Assembly: GCF_900177675.1 (NCBI RefSeq)
Contig: NZ_FXWM01000001.1
Location: 433,501-497,500 of the forward strand
DNA: 64,000 nt
Origin: Bacillus sp. OV166
GTDB lineage: Bacteria > Bacillota > Bacilli > Bacillales > Cytobacillaceae
Direction: 5' to 3'
In this document: positions 55,706 to 64,000 of the stretch, in pieces
Layout of the letters: every line of letters begins with the position of its first letter
How positions within the stretch are numbered: the stretch's first letter is position 1
Program-made: the position numbers and the translations under genes
Notes under the pieces: model-generated
Told to the model about the DNA's origin: nothing
Seen by the model: the letters and a program-made list of their open reading frames with translations, nothing else
Databases searched by the model: none

Positions 55706-56926
55706 ATGAAAAAGCTCTGGATTCCAATCAAAAAAGTGTGGAAGTTTATCCTGTTACTTTTTTTGATTCTATTAACCTTTTCTTACGCGATGTTCCAAGG
55801 GGGTTTTGTCAGCTGGTTTTTATTTTATAGCTTTTTACCCTTTGCGATCTATTGTGTGGCCATAGCCTTCTACTCCTTAAATGAACTTGAAGTCACAAGA
55901 ACATTGCAAAAATTAGATTACAACGCGGGGGAACCTTTAAGGGTGGCAGTTACAGTAAAAAGATCAAAATCCTTTCCGTTATTTTATTTACTTGTCGAGG
56001 ACAACTTAGATGATTCCTTGAAATTTGCCAATCAGCAAAAGAAACCAAAGGCACTTCTTTTACCGGGATTGAAAAAGGAATTTTCTTATGAATATATCAT
56101 TGAAGAGCTGCCGCGCGGTGAACATTTTTTTCAGTCCTTTACCTTAAGAATCGGTGATCCGCTTGGATTATTCGAAAAAGAAAAAAGGGTAACTTCAGAG
56201 GGCAAAATTATTGTCTATCCAGCTTATTCAGATCTATTATATCGATCATTTGAAAATCAGTATGATCAAGGTTTGACCGCATCAAGGGAACGTGTGCAGC
56301 GCGATACTTCAATGGCTACGGGAGTAAGGGACTACCAGCCGGGTGACAGATTTTCGTGGATTAACTGGAAAGCCTCTGCGAAACGAAACGTACTAATGAC
56401 AAAGGAATTTGAGCAGCGGCAATCACATGATGTTTTTGTCGTCATGGACTGTGTACCAGATAACCATTTTGAGCCTTTGGTATCCTTTACGGCCTCATTA
56501 CTGAGGGCTATTTTGAAAAAAGGAGCCCAGACTGGTCTTTTAACAATCAGCAGCGATCGAGCATCGTTCCCGATCCGAGGAGGAGAACAGCATCTCCAGC
56601 AACTCTTTTATCATTTAGCAAAAATAGAAGCGAAATGTATCTCACCTTTTGAAAAGGTGTTAGATACAGATGGTCTTTTTATCCAACAAACGGTTTCGTT
56701 TATGCTTGTCACTGCACAGATAACTAAACCCTTGATTGAAAAAGCAAGTTTCCTTGGACAACGAAAAGGAGGAACCATTACGCTTTTTCTAATAAAGGGG
56801 GAGAAAGTATCCCCAACAGAAAACGAAAGATCACTTATTGCAATGGCCAATGCACGAGGGGTGCGGATTGTTATGGTTCATGAAGGCGAACACAAGGCAG
56901 CCTTTTCGGAGGTGAACTTTTTTTGA
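55706..56926 (+). CDS. DUF58 membrane protein (YeaD-like)
   Basis: 406 residues, one base after the moxR stop. Two N-terminal membrane helices (about 10-55), then a beta-rich region, then the DUF58 signature (VRDYQPGDRFSWINWKASA near residues 209-227) and a vWA-like C-terminus with VFVVMD. The MoxR/DUF58/transglutaminase set is widespread and its task is only partly known; envelope maturation is often proposed. It overlaps the next gene by four bases. Confidence 0.85.
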   Translation: MKKLWIPIKKVWKFILLLFLILLTFSYAMFQGGFVSWFLFYSFLPFAIYCVAIAFYSLNELEVTRTLQKLDYNAGEPLRVAVTVKRSKSFPLFYLLVEDNLDDSLKFANQQKKPKALLLPGLKKEFSYEYIIEELPRGEHFFQSFTLRIGDPLGLFEKEKRVTSEGKIIVYPAYSDLLYRSFENQYDQGLTASRERVQRDTSMATGVRDYQPGDRFSWINWKASAKRNVLMTKEFEQRQSHDVFVVMDCVPDNHFEPLVSFTASLLRAILKKGAQTGLLTISSDRASFPIRGGEQHLQQLFYHLAKIEAKCISPFEKVLDTDGLFIQQTVSFMLVTAQITKPLIEKASFLGQRKGGTITLFLIKGEKVSPTENERSLIAMANARGVRIVMVHEGEHKAAFSEVNFF

Positions 56927-59139
56927 TTAAAAGGGATTATCCATCGTTTCTGTTATATACGTTTGGTTTTCTATTATTATGGGAGTGGCTTCGTCCAGTT
57001 GAACAATTAACGGAAACGGAACATATTGAAACATTTATTATGTTCCTGATTATTTCGTTTGGCCTCTCTTTTTTACATCTAAAATGGATTTGGCAATATC
57101 TGATTAAAATGATATTTATCTTATATTCTATCAACCGCATCCACTATGATGAAGGGTTCTTTCAGTTTGGCTGGGTTAAGTCCTTATTAACGGATGTGAT
57201 CGATAATATTGGCTTGATCGCTGCAAGGGACTGGAACGACTTATCCAATGAGTTCCGGACACTATTATTCTTTGTCCTGCTTTGGATAATGGTCTATTTA
57301 ATTAATTATTGGCTCTTAAACCGGAAGCGAATATTTATCTTTTATCTTATGACATTGATTTATATTACCGTGTTGGATACGTTTACCCCTTATAGCGCAA
57401 AAGCGGCAATTGTCAGAACAGTGGTGGCCGGTTTCGCGGTGATGGGGATGCTGACGTTTTACCGGATTATCCAGAGGGAGAATGTAAACACCGAGCCAGC
57501 TTTCTTTCGAAGGTGGATGGTGCCGCTGGCAGTAATGATTGCATTTAGTGTTTTTCTTGGAATAGCAGCACCAAAAGCTGAACCGATATGGCCCGATCCT
57601 GTTTCCTATTTAACAGCTAATAACGATAAAGTTCCAGAACGCAATCTTAGTGGTGTGCATCGAATTGGCTACGGAACGAATGATTCGGCATTAGGCGGTC
57701 CATTTATAGGGGACAACAACCCGGTTTTTAACTATGAAGCGAACGGAAAAAATTATTGGAAGATGGAAACGAAGGATGTGTACACAGGAAAAGGCTGGCT
57801 AACATCTGGGACAACGCCCATTTCCTTCCGTCAGGAAGACCTCGTCCCTGTTTATTCATTGCCTAATACAGTGGAGACCATTAAGGAAACTGCCCGTGTC
57901 ATGACAAATGTGAAATATAACTACAATTACCTTATGTATCCTGCTGGAATTACCAGAGTGTTAAAAATCCTGCCCCTGGATCCAAACGGCAATAGATTTG
58001 AAATGGATACAACCAATGAGAGAATTAGCGTGTTCAATAATGAAGTTCCTACCATACCACAGGTCTTTACAGTTGAATTTAAAACACCCAAATATAAAGC
58101 AAAGGATTTAGTGCAAACAACTAGTTTTGATCCGACAAGCATCAACCCTGAATTTTATGAAAAGTATACCCGACTGCCTGAGGAACTGCCACCAAGAGTT
58201 AAAGAGTTAGCAGAAGAAATTACTGCCTCAAAATCGAATTGGTTCGATAAAGCGAAGGCAGTGGAGAGTTATTTTGGAAAAGCGGAATTCACATACGACC
58301 AAAAAAATGTTGCGGTGCCTGACACCAACGATGATTATGTCGATCAGTTTTTATTTGATACAAAAAGGGGTTATTGTGATAATTTCTCCTCATCCATGGC
58401 AGTTATGCTTCGAACACTGGGGATTCCCACTCGCTGGGTCAAAGGGTTTACGGGTGGAGATTTTCTCCAATATAGTGATGAGGCTTCAGGGGTACAGGTT
58501 TATGAAATAACAAATAATAATGCCCACTCCTGGGTGGAGGTCTTTTTTCCAAATCAAGGCTGGGTCCCATTTGAGCCAACAAAGGGCTTTTCAAATGAAA
58601 TCATCATCAATTATGAATCAGCAGCGACATCATCATCTAATCCGCAAACCAGCACACCAACTGTGAAAAAGCCTCAGCAGGAAAATCTTGATGATACGAA
58701 GGCGTCAAATGATTCGAATCAATTCTCTGATATCAAAAGAATATGGACTGATTCAAAATTGTTTTTGAAAAATAATTGGATGCGGATGGTTCTTATATTC
58801 ATACTCTTAGCAGGAGTATCTACGATTCTTTATCGGGTCCGTGGGAAGTGGGTTCCGTACTTGCTGTTAGCGGTTTATCGGTTCAAGAAAAGGGACGAAA
58901 GTTTCGGGGCTGCCTACCTGGCTTTATTAGAACAGTTCGATCGCTACGGTTTAAAGCGGAAGGAGAACCAAACACTGAGGAACTATGCCCGTTATATTGA
59001 TTCGTTCTTTTCGACGAGAGAGATGTCGCGATTAACAGCTATTTATGAAAATTATGTGTATCATCAAAACCTGCCAAAGGGAACTTGGGAAGAATCGCAT
59101 GAATTATGGGAAAATTTAATCAAAAAAACAATTGCTTGA
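56923..59139 (+). CDS. Transglutaminase-like membrane protein (YebA-like)
   Basis: 738 residues from a TTG overlapping the DUF58 stop (TTGA). About six membrane helices in the first 215 residues, an external region with the transglutaminase-like core near 420-560 (RGYCDNFSSSMAVMLRTLG with the catalytic Cys, then NNAHSWVEVFF with the His, and WVPFEPTKGF with the Asp region), a Ser/Thr/Gln-rich linker, a membrane helix near 620 and a cytoplasmic tail with a DUF4129-like segment. It is the last gene of the MoxR set. Confidence 0.85.
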   Translation: MIKRDYPSFLLYTFGFLLLWEWLRPVEQLTETEHIETFIMFLIISFGLSFLHLKWIWQYLIKMIFILYSINRIHYDEGFFQFGWVKSLLTDVIDNIGLIAARDWNDLSNEFRTLLFFVLLWIMVYLINYWLLNRKRIFIFYLMTLIYITVLDTFTPYSAKAAIVRTVVAGFAVMGMLTFYRIIQRENVNTEPAFFRRWMVPLAVMIAFSVFLGIAAPKAEPIWPDPVSYLTANNDKVPERNLSGVHRIGYGTNDSALGGPFIGDNNPVFNYEANGKNYWKMETKDVYTGKGWLTSGTTPISFRQEDLVPVYSLPNTVETIKETARVMTNVKYNYNYLMYPAGITRVLKILPLDPNGNRFEMDTTNERISVFNNEVPTIPQVFTVEFKTPKYKAKDLVQTTSFDPTSINPEFYEKYTRLPEELPPRVKELAEEITASKSNWFDKAKAVESYFGKAEFTYDQKNVAVPDTNDDYVDQFLFDTKRGYCDNFSSSMAVMLRTLGIPTRWVKGFTGGDFLQYSDEASGVQVYEITNNNAHSWVEVFFPNQGWVPFEPTKGFSNEIIINYESAATSSSNPQTSTPTVKKPQQENLDDTKASNDSNQFSDIKRIWTDSKLFLKNNWMRMVLIFILLAGVSTILYRVRGKWVPYLLLAVYRFKKRDESFGAAYLALLEQFDRYGLKRKENQTLRNYARYIDSFFSTREMSRLTAIYENYVYHQNLPKGTWEESHELWENLIKKTIA

Positions 59140-59244
59140 CCAGAAAAACGACCTATTGTTACAATATGTACTATTCAATGTCTAGCGCAAGCTATTAGTG
59201 GACTTCGCTAAATGGGTGTGCGTTTTTCAAAATATGTACGTTTT

Positions 59245-59314
59245 CTTCATATATCCTCGATAATACGGATCGAGAGTCTCTACCGGGTCACCGTTAAATG
59301 ACCTGACTATGAAG
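59245..59314 (+). promoter_or_regulatory. Guanine riboswitch upstream of guaA
   Basis: P1 arms CTTCATA / TATGAAG. The core has ATCCTCGATAATACGGATCGA for P2, TCTACCGGG, then the P3 loop and CTGACTATG. The pairing residue in GACTATG is C, the guanine-type identity. The terminator at 59349-59400 is the expression platform, so guanine should shut off guaA. Confidence 0.88.
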
Positions 59315-59348
59315 GCGGAATTTTTCTGTGAGCTTTTTTTCGAGGAGA

Positions 59349-59400
59349 CTAGAATTCTGCCTTCCTGATATTTAATGGGGGGAGAATTCTAGTTTTTTTT
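59349..59400 (+). terminator. Riboswitch terminator before guaA
   Basis: CTAGAATTCT / AGAATTCTAG stem with a long loop and eight-T tail, 59 bp before the guaA start. Confidence 0.85.
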
Positions 59401-59459
59401 ATATCATTTGTTGTTAAGGTTAATAATAACTATATCTTGAGAAAATTGGGGTGGATGCT

Positions 59460-60998
59460 TTGACAGGAAAGCATGAAATGATTATTGTATTAGATTTTGG
59501 GAGTCAATATAACCAGCTAATTACTCGCAGGATTCGCGAGTTTGGGGTATACAGTGAACTGCATCCGCATACGATTACAGCTGAAGAAATTCGCAAATTG
59601 AACCCAACTGGGATTATTTTTTCCGGCGGACCAAACAGTGTGTACGATGAAAATTCCTTCCGTTGTGATGAAGAAATATTTGAAATGGGTCTGCCTATTC
59701 TCGGAATTTGTTACGGGATGCAACTAATGACTGTCCATTTCAATGGGAAGGTTGAAAAAGCAAGCCAACGTGAATACGGAAAAGCAACTATGACGGTGCA
59801 GCATGAATCAGCGCTATTTAGCGGCCTGCCTAAAGAGCAAACCGTGTGGATGAGCCATGGCGACCTTGTGGTAGAAGCCCCTGCAGGTTTCACTGTTGAC
59901 GGCACGAACCCTACCTGCCCGATTTCCGCAATGAGTAATGAAGAGCGAAAGCTATACGCTGTTCAGTTTCATCCGGAAGTACGTCATTCTGTTTATGGGA
60001 ATGAATTGCTTAGAAATTTTGTTTTTAACGTTTGTAAAAGCAGCGGCGATTGGTCAATGGGGAACTACATTGAAATCGAGATGGCGAAGATTCGCGAACA
60101 GGTTGGCGATAAAAAGGTGCTTTGTGCCTTAAGTGGCGGGGTTGACTCTTCCGTTGTTGCCGTGTTAATTCATAAAGCAATTGGTGACCAACTAACTTGT
60201 ATTTTTGTGGACCATGGTCTTCTCCGTAAAAATGAAGCAGAAAGTGTGATGAAGACTTTCTCTGAAGGCTTCCATATGAATGTAATCAAGGTCGATGCTA
60301 AAGAACGTTTCCTATCGAAGTTGGAAGGCGTTTCTGACCCAGAGAAGAAACGGAAAATCATCGGCAATGAGTTTATCTATGTATTTGATGATGAAGCAAC
60401 AAAGCTTAAGGGCATCGAGTTTTTAGCTCAAGGAACGCTTTATACCGATATCATAGAAAGTGGTACAGCTACCGCGCAGACGATTAAATCACATCACAAT
60501 GTAGGCGGCCTGCCAGAAGATATGCAGTTTACATTAATTGAACCATTAAGCACCTTGTTTAAAGATGAAGTCCGTGCGCTTGGAACAGAGCTTGGCATTC
60601 CGGATGATATCGTCTGGAGACAGCCTTTCCCTGGCCCAGGTCTAGGGATTCGTGTCTTAGGGGCTATTTCAGAGGATAAACTTGAAATCGTTCGGGACTC
60701 GGATTGGATCCTTCGTGAGGAAATTAAAAAGGCTGGGCTTGACCGAGAAATATGGCAGTATTTCACCGTACTTCCAGACATTCGCAGTGTCGGGGTAATG
60801 GGTGATGCTAGAACTTACGATTATACCATCGGTATCCGAGCGGTTACCTCGATTGACGGGATGACATCCGATTGGGCAAGAATTCCGTGGGATGTCCTTG
60901 AAGTCATTTCAACGCGTATTGTTAACGAAGTAGCGCATGTGAACCGGGTAGTGTACGACATTACCAGCAAGCCGCCAGCAACGATTGAGTGGGAATAA
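59460..60998 (+). CDS. guaA: GMP synthase (glutamine-hydrolysing)
   Basis: 512 residues from a TTG at 59460 with GGGGTGG upstream; a GTG at 59451 overlaps the ribosome site. N-terminal class I glutamine amidotransferase with GICYGMQL (nucleophile Cys) and the PEVRHS His/Glu, then an ATP-pyrophosphatase domain with SGGVDSSV, and a C-terminal dimerisation domain ending KPPATIEWE. It converts XMP to GMP. It is preceded by a guanine riboswitch, and the next purine gene, pbuG, has another. Confidence 0.97.
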   Translation: MTGKHEMIIVLDFGSQYNQLITRRIREFGVYSELHPHTITAEEIRKLNPTGIIFSGGPNSVYDENSFRCDEEIFEMGLPILGICYGMQLMTVHFNGKVEKASQREYGKATMTVQHESALFSGLPKEQTVWMSHGDLVVEAPAGFTVDGTNPTCPISAMSNEERKLYAVQFHPEVRHSVYGNELLRNFVFNVCKSSGDWSMGNYIEIEMAKIREQVGDKKVLCALSGGVDSSVVAVLIHKAIGDQLTCIFVDHGLLRKNEAESVMKTFSEGFHMNVIKVDAKERFLSKLEGVSDPEKKRKIIGNEFIYVFDDEATKLKGIEFLAQGTLYTDIIESGTATAQTIKSHHNVGGLPEDMQFTLIEPLSTLFKDEVRALGTELGIPDDIVWRQPFPGPGLGIRVLGAISEDKLEIVRDSDWILREEIKKAGLDREIWQYFTVLPDIRSVGVMGDARTYDYTIGIRAVTSIDGMTSDWARIPWDVLEVISTRIVNEVAHVNRVVYDITSKPPATIEWE

Positions 60999-61013
60999 GA
61001 AAAGCGATAGAGA

Positions 61014-61045
61014 AAGAACCGGGACTATAGTTCCGGTTCTTATTT
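61014..61045 (+). terminator. Terminator after guaA
   Basis: AAGAACCGGGA / TTCCGGTTCTT stem, 6-base loop, T-rich tail. Confidence 0.85.
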
Positions 61046-61166
61046 ATTTTAGGAGTGAAATATTCCCGAACGATTTTAATTTTAATTTTAAAATCGTTCG
61101 TATTTTTTGTTTACAAGATGTTTTTTTCCTGCTAAAATAAAAAACGAGTTAAGAGAATATAATAAT

Positions 61167-61239
61167 TGCATCGTATAATCTTGGGGATATGGCCCAAAAG
61201 TTTCTACCGAGCCACCGTAAATGGCTTGACTACGAGGCA
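61167..61239 (+). promoter_or_regulatory. Guanine riboswitch upstream of pbuG
   Basis: P1 arms around TCGTA / TACGA with one mismatch. Core: ATAATCTTGGGGATATGG, TTTCTACCG, AGCCACCG and TTGACTACG, with the guanine-type C in GACTACG. A terminator lies at 61300-61329. Confidence 0.9.
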
Positions 61240-61299
61240 GTGTCATTAATAAAGAGGCTAGCTTCCTTTTCCTCTTTTATTGCACATGCCTAAAGTCAC

Positions 61300-61329
61300 G
61301 CTCCGGTAGAATATGCCGGAGCTTTTTTT
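61300..61329 (+). terminator. Riboswitch terminator before pbuG
   Basis: GCTCCGG / CCGGAGC stem with an 8-base loop and seven-T tail. Confidence 0.9.
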
Positions 61330-61364
61330 GCATAATAAAGAAAAGAACCATAGGGGGAAAAGAA

Positions 61365-62693
61365 ATGCAAAAGTATTTTGAGTTTGAGAAACACGGTACA
61401 AATTATCGCCGCGAGTTTATTGGTGGACTGACCACCTTCTTAGCGATGGCTTATATACTAGTTGTTAACCCTTTAACATTATCATTAGCATCGATAAAGG
61501 ATTATCCTGATGCTTTACGAATGGATTATGGTGCTGTATTTGTGGCGACAGCTCTTGCATCAGCGATAGGATCGATTGTCATGGGACTTCTCGGAAAGTA
61601 TCCATTAGCACTAGCCCCAGGAATGGGCTTGAATGCGTTCTTTGCTTATACAGTTGTATTAGGAAGCGGGATTCCTTGGCAGCATGCCCTTGGCGCAGTG
61701 CTTATCTCAGGTGTATTTTTCTTCTTATTAACACTCACTGGCCTGCGAGAAAAAATCATTAACGCCATTCCAGTTGATTTAAAACACGCAGTTGGTGCTG
61801 GGATTGGCTTATTCATTACCTTTATCGGATTACAAAATGCTGGTATTGTGGTCAATAATGATGCAACACTTGTTGGTTTAGGAGATTTGACAGCAGGACC
61901 TACTTTGCTTGCTATTTTTGGGATCGTCGTTACAGTAATTATGATGACAAGAGGTATTAATGGTGCCGTCTTTTATGGAATGGTGATCACAGTAATCGTC
62001 GGAATGATCTTCAACTTAATTGATATGCCGCATAAAGTAGTTGATTCAGTTCCAAGTTTAGCGCCGACCTTTGGTGCAGCATTCTCTTCGTTTGGAGATA
62101 GTTCTTTTTATACAACTGCAATGCTTGGAATTATTCTAACCTTCTTGTTTGTTGATTTCTTTGACAATGCTGGTACACTTGTCGCAGTAGCGAACCAAGC
62201 GGGAATTATGAAAGACAATAAGCTGCCTCGAGCTGGACGCGCATTAATTTCGGATTCGATTGCAACAACTGTCGGTGCAGTACTTGGTACATCCACTACA
62301 ACGTCTTACATTGAGTCATCTGCAGGGGTCGCCTCTGGAGCGCGAACTGGGTTTGCAGCTTTAGTAACAGCCGGATTCTTTATCTTATCGCTATTCTTCT
62401 TTCCGTTATTATCGGTTGTTACAGCACCTGTAACGGCACCTGCGTTAATTATTGTTGGGGTATTAATGGTATCTTCATTAGGGAAAATTGATTGGCAGCG
62501 TTTTGAGATTGCTGTTCCAGCATTCTTAACGATGATTGCGATGCCACTGACTTACAGTATTGCCACTGGTATTGCTGTTGGGTTTATCTTCTACCCAATT
62601 ACGATGATCGTAAAGGGCAGAACAAAAGAAATCCACCCGGTCATGTACTTCTTCTTTGTAATCTTTGTACTATATTTCATTTTCTTAAAATAA
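61365..62693 (+). CDS. pbuG: Guanine/hypoxanthine permease, NCS2 family (AzgA-like)
   Basis: 442 residues, 12-13 hydrophobic segments. AzgA-type signatures: FIGGLTTFLAMAYILVVNP near the start, ALAPGMGLNAFFAY near residues 84-97, and FVDFFDNAGTLVAVA near 262-276. It imports hypoxanthine and guanine with protons. It is controlled by its own guanine riboswitch and follows guaA as in Bacillus subtilis. Confidence 0.93.
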   Translation: MQKYFEFEKHGTNYRREFIGGLTTFLAMAYILVVNPLTLSLASIKDYPDALRMDYGAVFVATALASAIGSIVMGLLGKYPLALAPGMGLNAFFAYTVVLGSGIPWQHALGAVLISGVFFFLLTLTGLREKIINAIPVDLKHAVGAGIGLFITFIGLQNAGIVVNNDATLVGLGDLTAGPTLLAIFGIVVTVIMMTRGINGAVFYGMVITVIVGMIFNLIDMPHKVVDSVPSLAPTFGAAFSSFGDSSFYTTAMLGIILTFLFVDFFDNAGTLVAVANQAGIMKDNKLPRAGRALISDSIATTVGAVLGTSTTTSYIESSAGVASGARTGFAALVTAGFFILSLFFFPLLSVVTAPVTAPALIIVGVLMVSSLGKIDWQRFEIAVPAFLTMIAMPLTYSIATGIAVGFIFYPITMIVKGRTKEIHPVMYFFFVIFVLYFIFLK

Positions 62694-62700
62694 GTCAAAA

Positions 62701-62730
62701 GGAACTGTGGCCTGCCACAGTTCTTTTTTA
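62701..62730 (+). terminator. Terminator after pbuG
   Basis: GGAACTGTGG / CCACAGTTC stem with CCTG-type loop and a six-T tail. Confidence 0.88.
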
Positions 62731-62863
62731 TTGGGTTGAGAGGGATGAAGTTTGAATAACTAGTCGTAAGTTCATGTAGCTGTCGAACTTTGTCGTTGAC
62801 TTCCTGTTTTCTGTCTTTTATCCTGTAAATAATAGGTTAAAAGGTAGAAATGGGGAATTGGGT

Positions 62864-63706
62864 ATGGCAGAACTGCTGATTGAAAAGGTTTTAAATAATA
62901 ATGTTTTAATTGCTGAACACCCTTCCTATGGAGAAGTTGTTTTGATTGGGAAAGGACTTGGCTTTAATCGCAAGCGCGGGGACTATATCGAAACAGATTC
63001 AGTGGAAAAACTTTTTGTCTTAAAAAATGAAAAGGAACAAGAAAATTATATTAAATTGCTTCCTTTTATCGATAATGAATACTTAGAGGTAATCATAGCC
63101 TCTATTGAATTAATCAAACAACGAACAAATTCGATGTTAAACGAACATATCCATGTGGCATTAACGGACCATCTAATGTTTGCTTTAACGAGAATCTCGC
63201 AAGGAATGGAAATGAAAAATCCATTTTTAGTGGAGACGAAAGCGCTTTATAGTCATGAGTATGAAGTGGCAAAAGATGTGGTGGAGCTTATTAAGGATAA
63301 GACAGGAATTAGCCTTCCAATTGGTGAAATAGGATTTATCGCCCTGCATATTCATAGTGCGCTAACAAATAAAAATCTTTCGGATGTAAATCAACATTCA
63401 CAACTAGTCAGCAGATTGGTTGATATGGTAGAAGAACAGCTTGAAATAGAGATAGATAAAGAAGGAATCGATTATATGAGACTTGTTCGTCACCTTCGCT
63501 TTGCCATTGATAGGGTAGTTAAGGGTGAAAAAGTCGATGAACCAGAAAAAATCGCTTCCCTATTGAAAGATGAATATCCAGTATGTTATAATCTCTCATG
63601 GAAGCTCATTAAAGTGATGCAACAATCATTAAAATTGAAAGTCTTTGATGCAGAAGCAGTATATTTAACAATGCATTTGCAGCGACTTCAAAAAAAATTT
63701 AAATAG
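62864..63706 (+). CDS. glcT: PtsG antiterminator GlcT
   Basis: 280 residues from ATG 62864; a TTG two codons earlier is also open. RNA-binding CAT domain at 1-57 (LIEKVLNNNVLIAEH, then GKGLGFNRKRGD), then two PRD domains at about 65-170 and 175-280. PRD His positions are visible (HIHVALTDHLMFAL, IALHIHSA, HLRFAIDRV, YLTMHLQRL). GlcT binds the RAT site in the ptsG leader when glucose is transported and prevents termination. It lies directly upstream of ptsG with the RAT and terminator between. Confidence 0.92.
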   Translation: MAELLIEKVLNNNVLIAEHPSYGEVVLIGKGLGFNRKRGDYIETDSVEKLFVLKNEKEQENYIKLLPFIDNEYLEVIIASIELIKQRTNSMLNEHIHVALTDHLMFALTRISQGMEMKNPFLVETKALYSHEYEVAKDVVELIKDKTGISLPIGEIGFIALHIHSALTNKNLSDVNQHSQLVSRLVDMVEEQLEIEIDKEGIDYMRLVRHLRFAIDRVVKGEKVDEPEKIASLLKDEYPVCYNLSWKLIKVMQQSLKLKVFDAEAVYLTMHLQRLQKKFK

Positions 63707-63718
63707 CACTTATTTTTT

Positions 63719-63750
63719 ACGTGTTACTGATTCGATCAGGCATGAGTAAA
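63719..63750 (+). promoter_or_regulatory. RAT antiterminator site of ptsG leader
   Basis: ACGTGTTACTGATTCGATCA then GGCATGAGT, almost base for base the known GlcT target of Bacillus subtilis ptsG. It overlaps the left arm of the terminator at 63739-63830. Confidence 0.9.
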
Positions 63751-63830
63751 AAGTTTAATTGAAATGAAGTTAATGGGGAAATCTATACCCATAATTTCAT
63801 TCAATTGGATTTTTACTCATGCCTTTTTTA
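63739..63830 (+). terminator. ptsG leader terminator
   Basis: GGCATGAGTAAAAA / TTTTTACTCATGCC 14-bp stem with an inner imperfect hairpin and a seven-T tail. Mutually exclusive with the RAT fold. Confidence 0.88.
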
Positions 63831-63896
63831 TTGTGTTTTTTGTGGATAATGTAACCGCTTTATGAGCTAAACGAAAAAATTTAGGAGGGATTTTTT

Positions 63897-64000
63897 ATGT
63901 TTAAAAATGCTTTTGGTGTTTTACAGAAAGTCGGTAAAGCACTTATGCTACCAGTAGCGATCTTGCCTGCTGCCGGGATATTATTAGCAGTTGGTAATGC
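63897..64000 (+). CDS. ptsG: Glucose PTS enzyme IICBA, 3' end outside window
   Basis: Only the first 34 codons are inside the window: [16 protein letters not shown], then [19 protein letters not shown], the typical start of a glucose-type EIIC. ATG after TTAGGAGGG. Its leader carries the GlcT RAT site and terminator. It transports and phosphorylates glucose. Confidence 0.9.
   Translation, partial: MFKNAFGVLQKVGKALMLPVAILPAAGILLAVGN

Noticed and set aside
1..64000. CRISPR array
   Set aside because: No regular short direct repeats with equal spacers were seen; the four 22-bp palindromes have unequal spacing and unrelated, gene-free intervals.
1..64000. tRNA or rRNA genes
   Set aside because: No cloverleaf T-loop (GTTCRANYC) with matching arms or rRNA segment was noticed; a tRNA-scan was not run.
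1..64000. Intact insertion sequence or integrase gene
   Set aside because: No transposase or recombinase motif was found in any plausible frame, although remnants suggest past mobility.

Overview
This is a low-GC Gram-positive chromosome segment, most likely from a Bacillus-like member of the Bacillaceae. The evidence is conserved gene order known from Bacillus: moxR / DUF58 / transglutaminase / guaA / pbuG, then glcT-ptsG with a RAT antiterminator site, and gutR divergent from gutB-gutP-fruC. Two guanine riboswitches and a cre-like site support this. Only ends of genes are visible at the two borders: an open frame enters at base 1, and ptsG runs off at base 64000.

Layout. 1-4758: a translationally coupled three-gene McrBC-like cassette (coiled-coil protein, McrB-type AAA+ motor, DUF2357/PD-(D/E)XK nuclease). 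4802-6618: decayed DNA (nitrilase pseudogene, an unrecognised dead gene, a terminator-ended repeat). 6771-15278: one giant gene of the NdvB cyclic beta-1,2-glucan synthase type. 15279-16224: ghosts of rpsI and odhB. 16301-23469: thioesterase, then a glutamine/glutamate/amino-acid block (GlnK-type kinase with a truncated GlnL-type partner, glutaminase, glutamate dehydrogenase, AGCS symporter). 23560-25928: a second graveyard (CBS fragment, unknown fragments, repeat copy 2, four identical-type palindromes in 450 bp, headless RpiR-type regulator). 26140-29322: UDP-glycosyltransferase, DUF6241-type protein and a MerR-HTH/coiled-coil protein with duplicated operator-like palindromes. 29366-35621: glucitol utilisation. 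36097-54626: a type VII secretion locus in the order esxA-esaA-essA-esaB-essB-essC, followed by small helical partners and two toxin/immunity cassettes. 54748-64000: conserved housekeeping genes for purine and glucose metabolism.

How genes work together. The T7SS genes build the EssC-driven secretion machine. The helical proteins and two polymorphic effectors downstream are its likely cargo. Both effectors share almost the same first ~300 residues but end in different toxin domains, one of them a DGGH-type nuclease next to an EsaG/YezG-type immunity protein. Pieces of the gene that precedes the first toxin recur before the second toxin and again at the end of the locus, and each cassette ends in a related terminator. 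This is a readable record of cassette duplication and replacement. The glutaminase and glutamate dehydrogenase form a catabolic route from glutamine to 2-oxoglutarate. GutR, GutB, GutP and FruC take up sorbitol, oxidise it to fructose and phosphorylate it.

Most interesting points: the modular toxin cassettes; the duplicated ~137-bp element whose stems appear to covary and which ends in a terminator (candidate RNA); the four-palindrome cluster without a neighbouring regulator; the three-gene McrBC-like cassette; and the giant glucan synthase bracketed by rpsI 3'-end remnants. All function calls come from reading the sequence; no database search was run.
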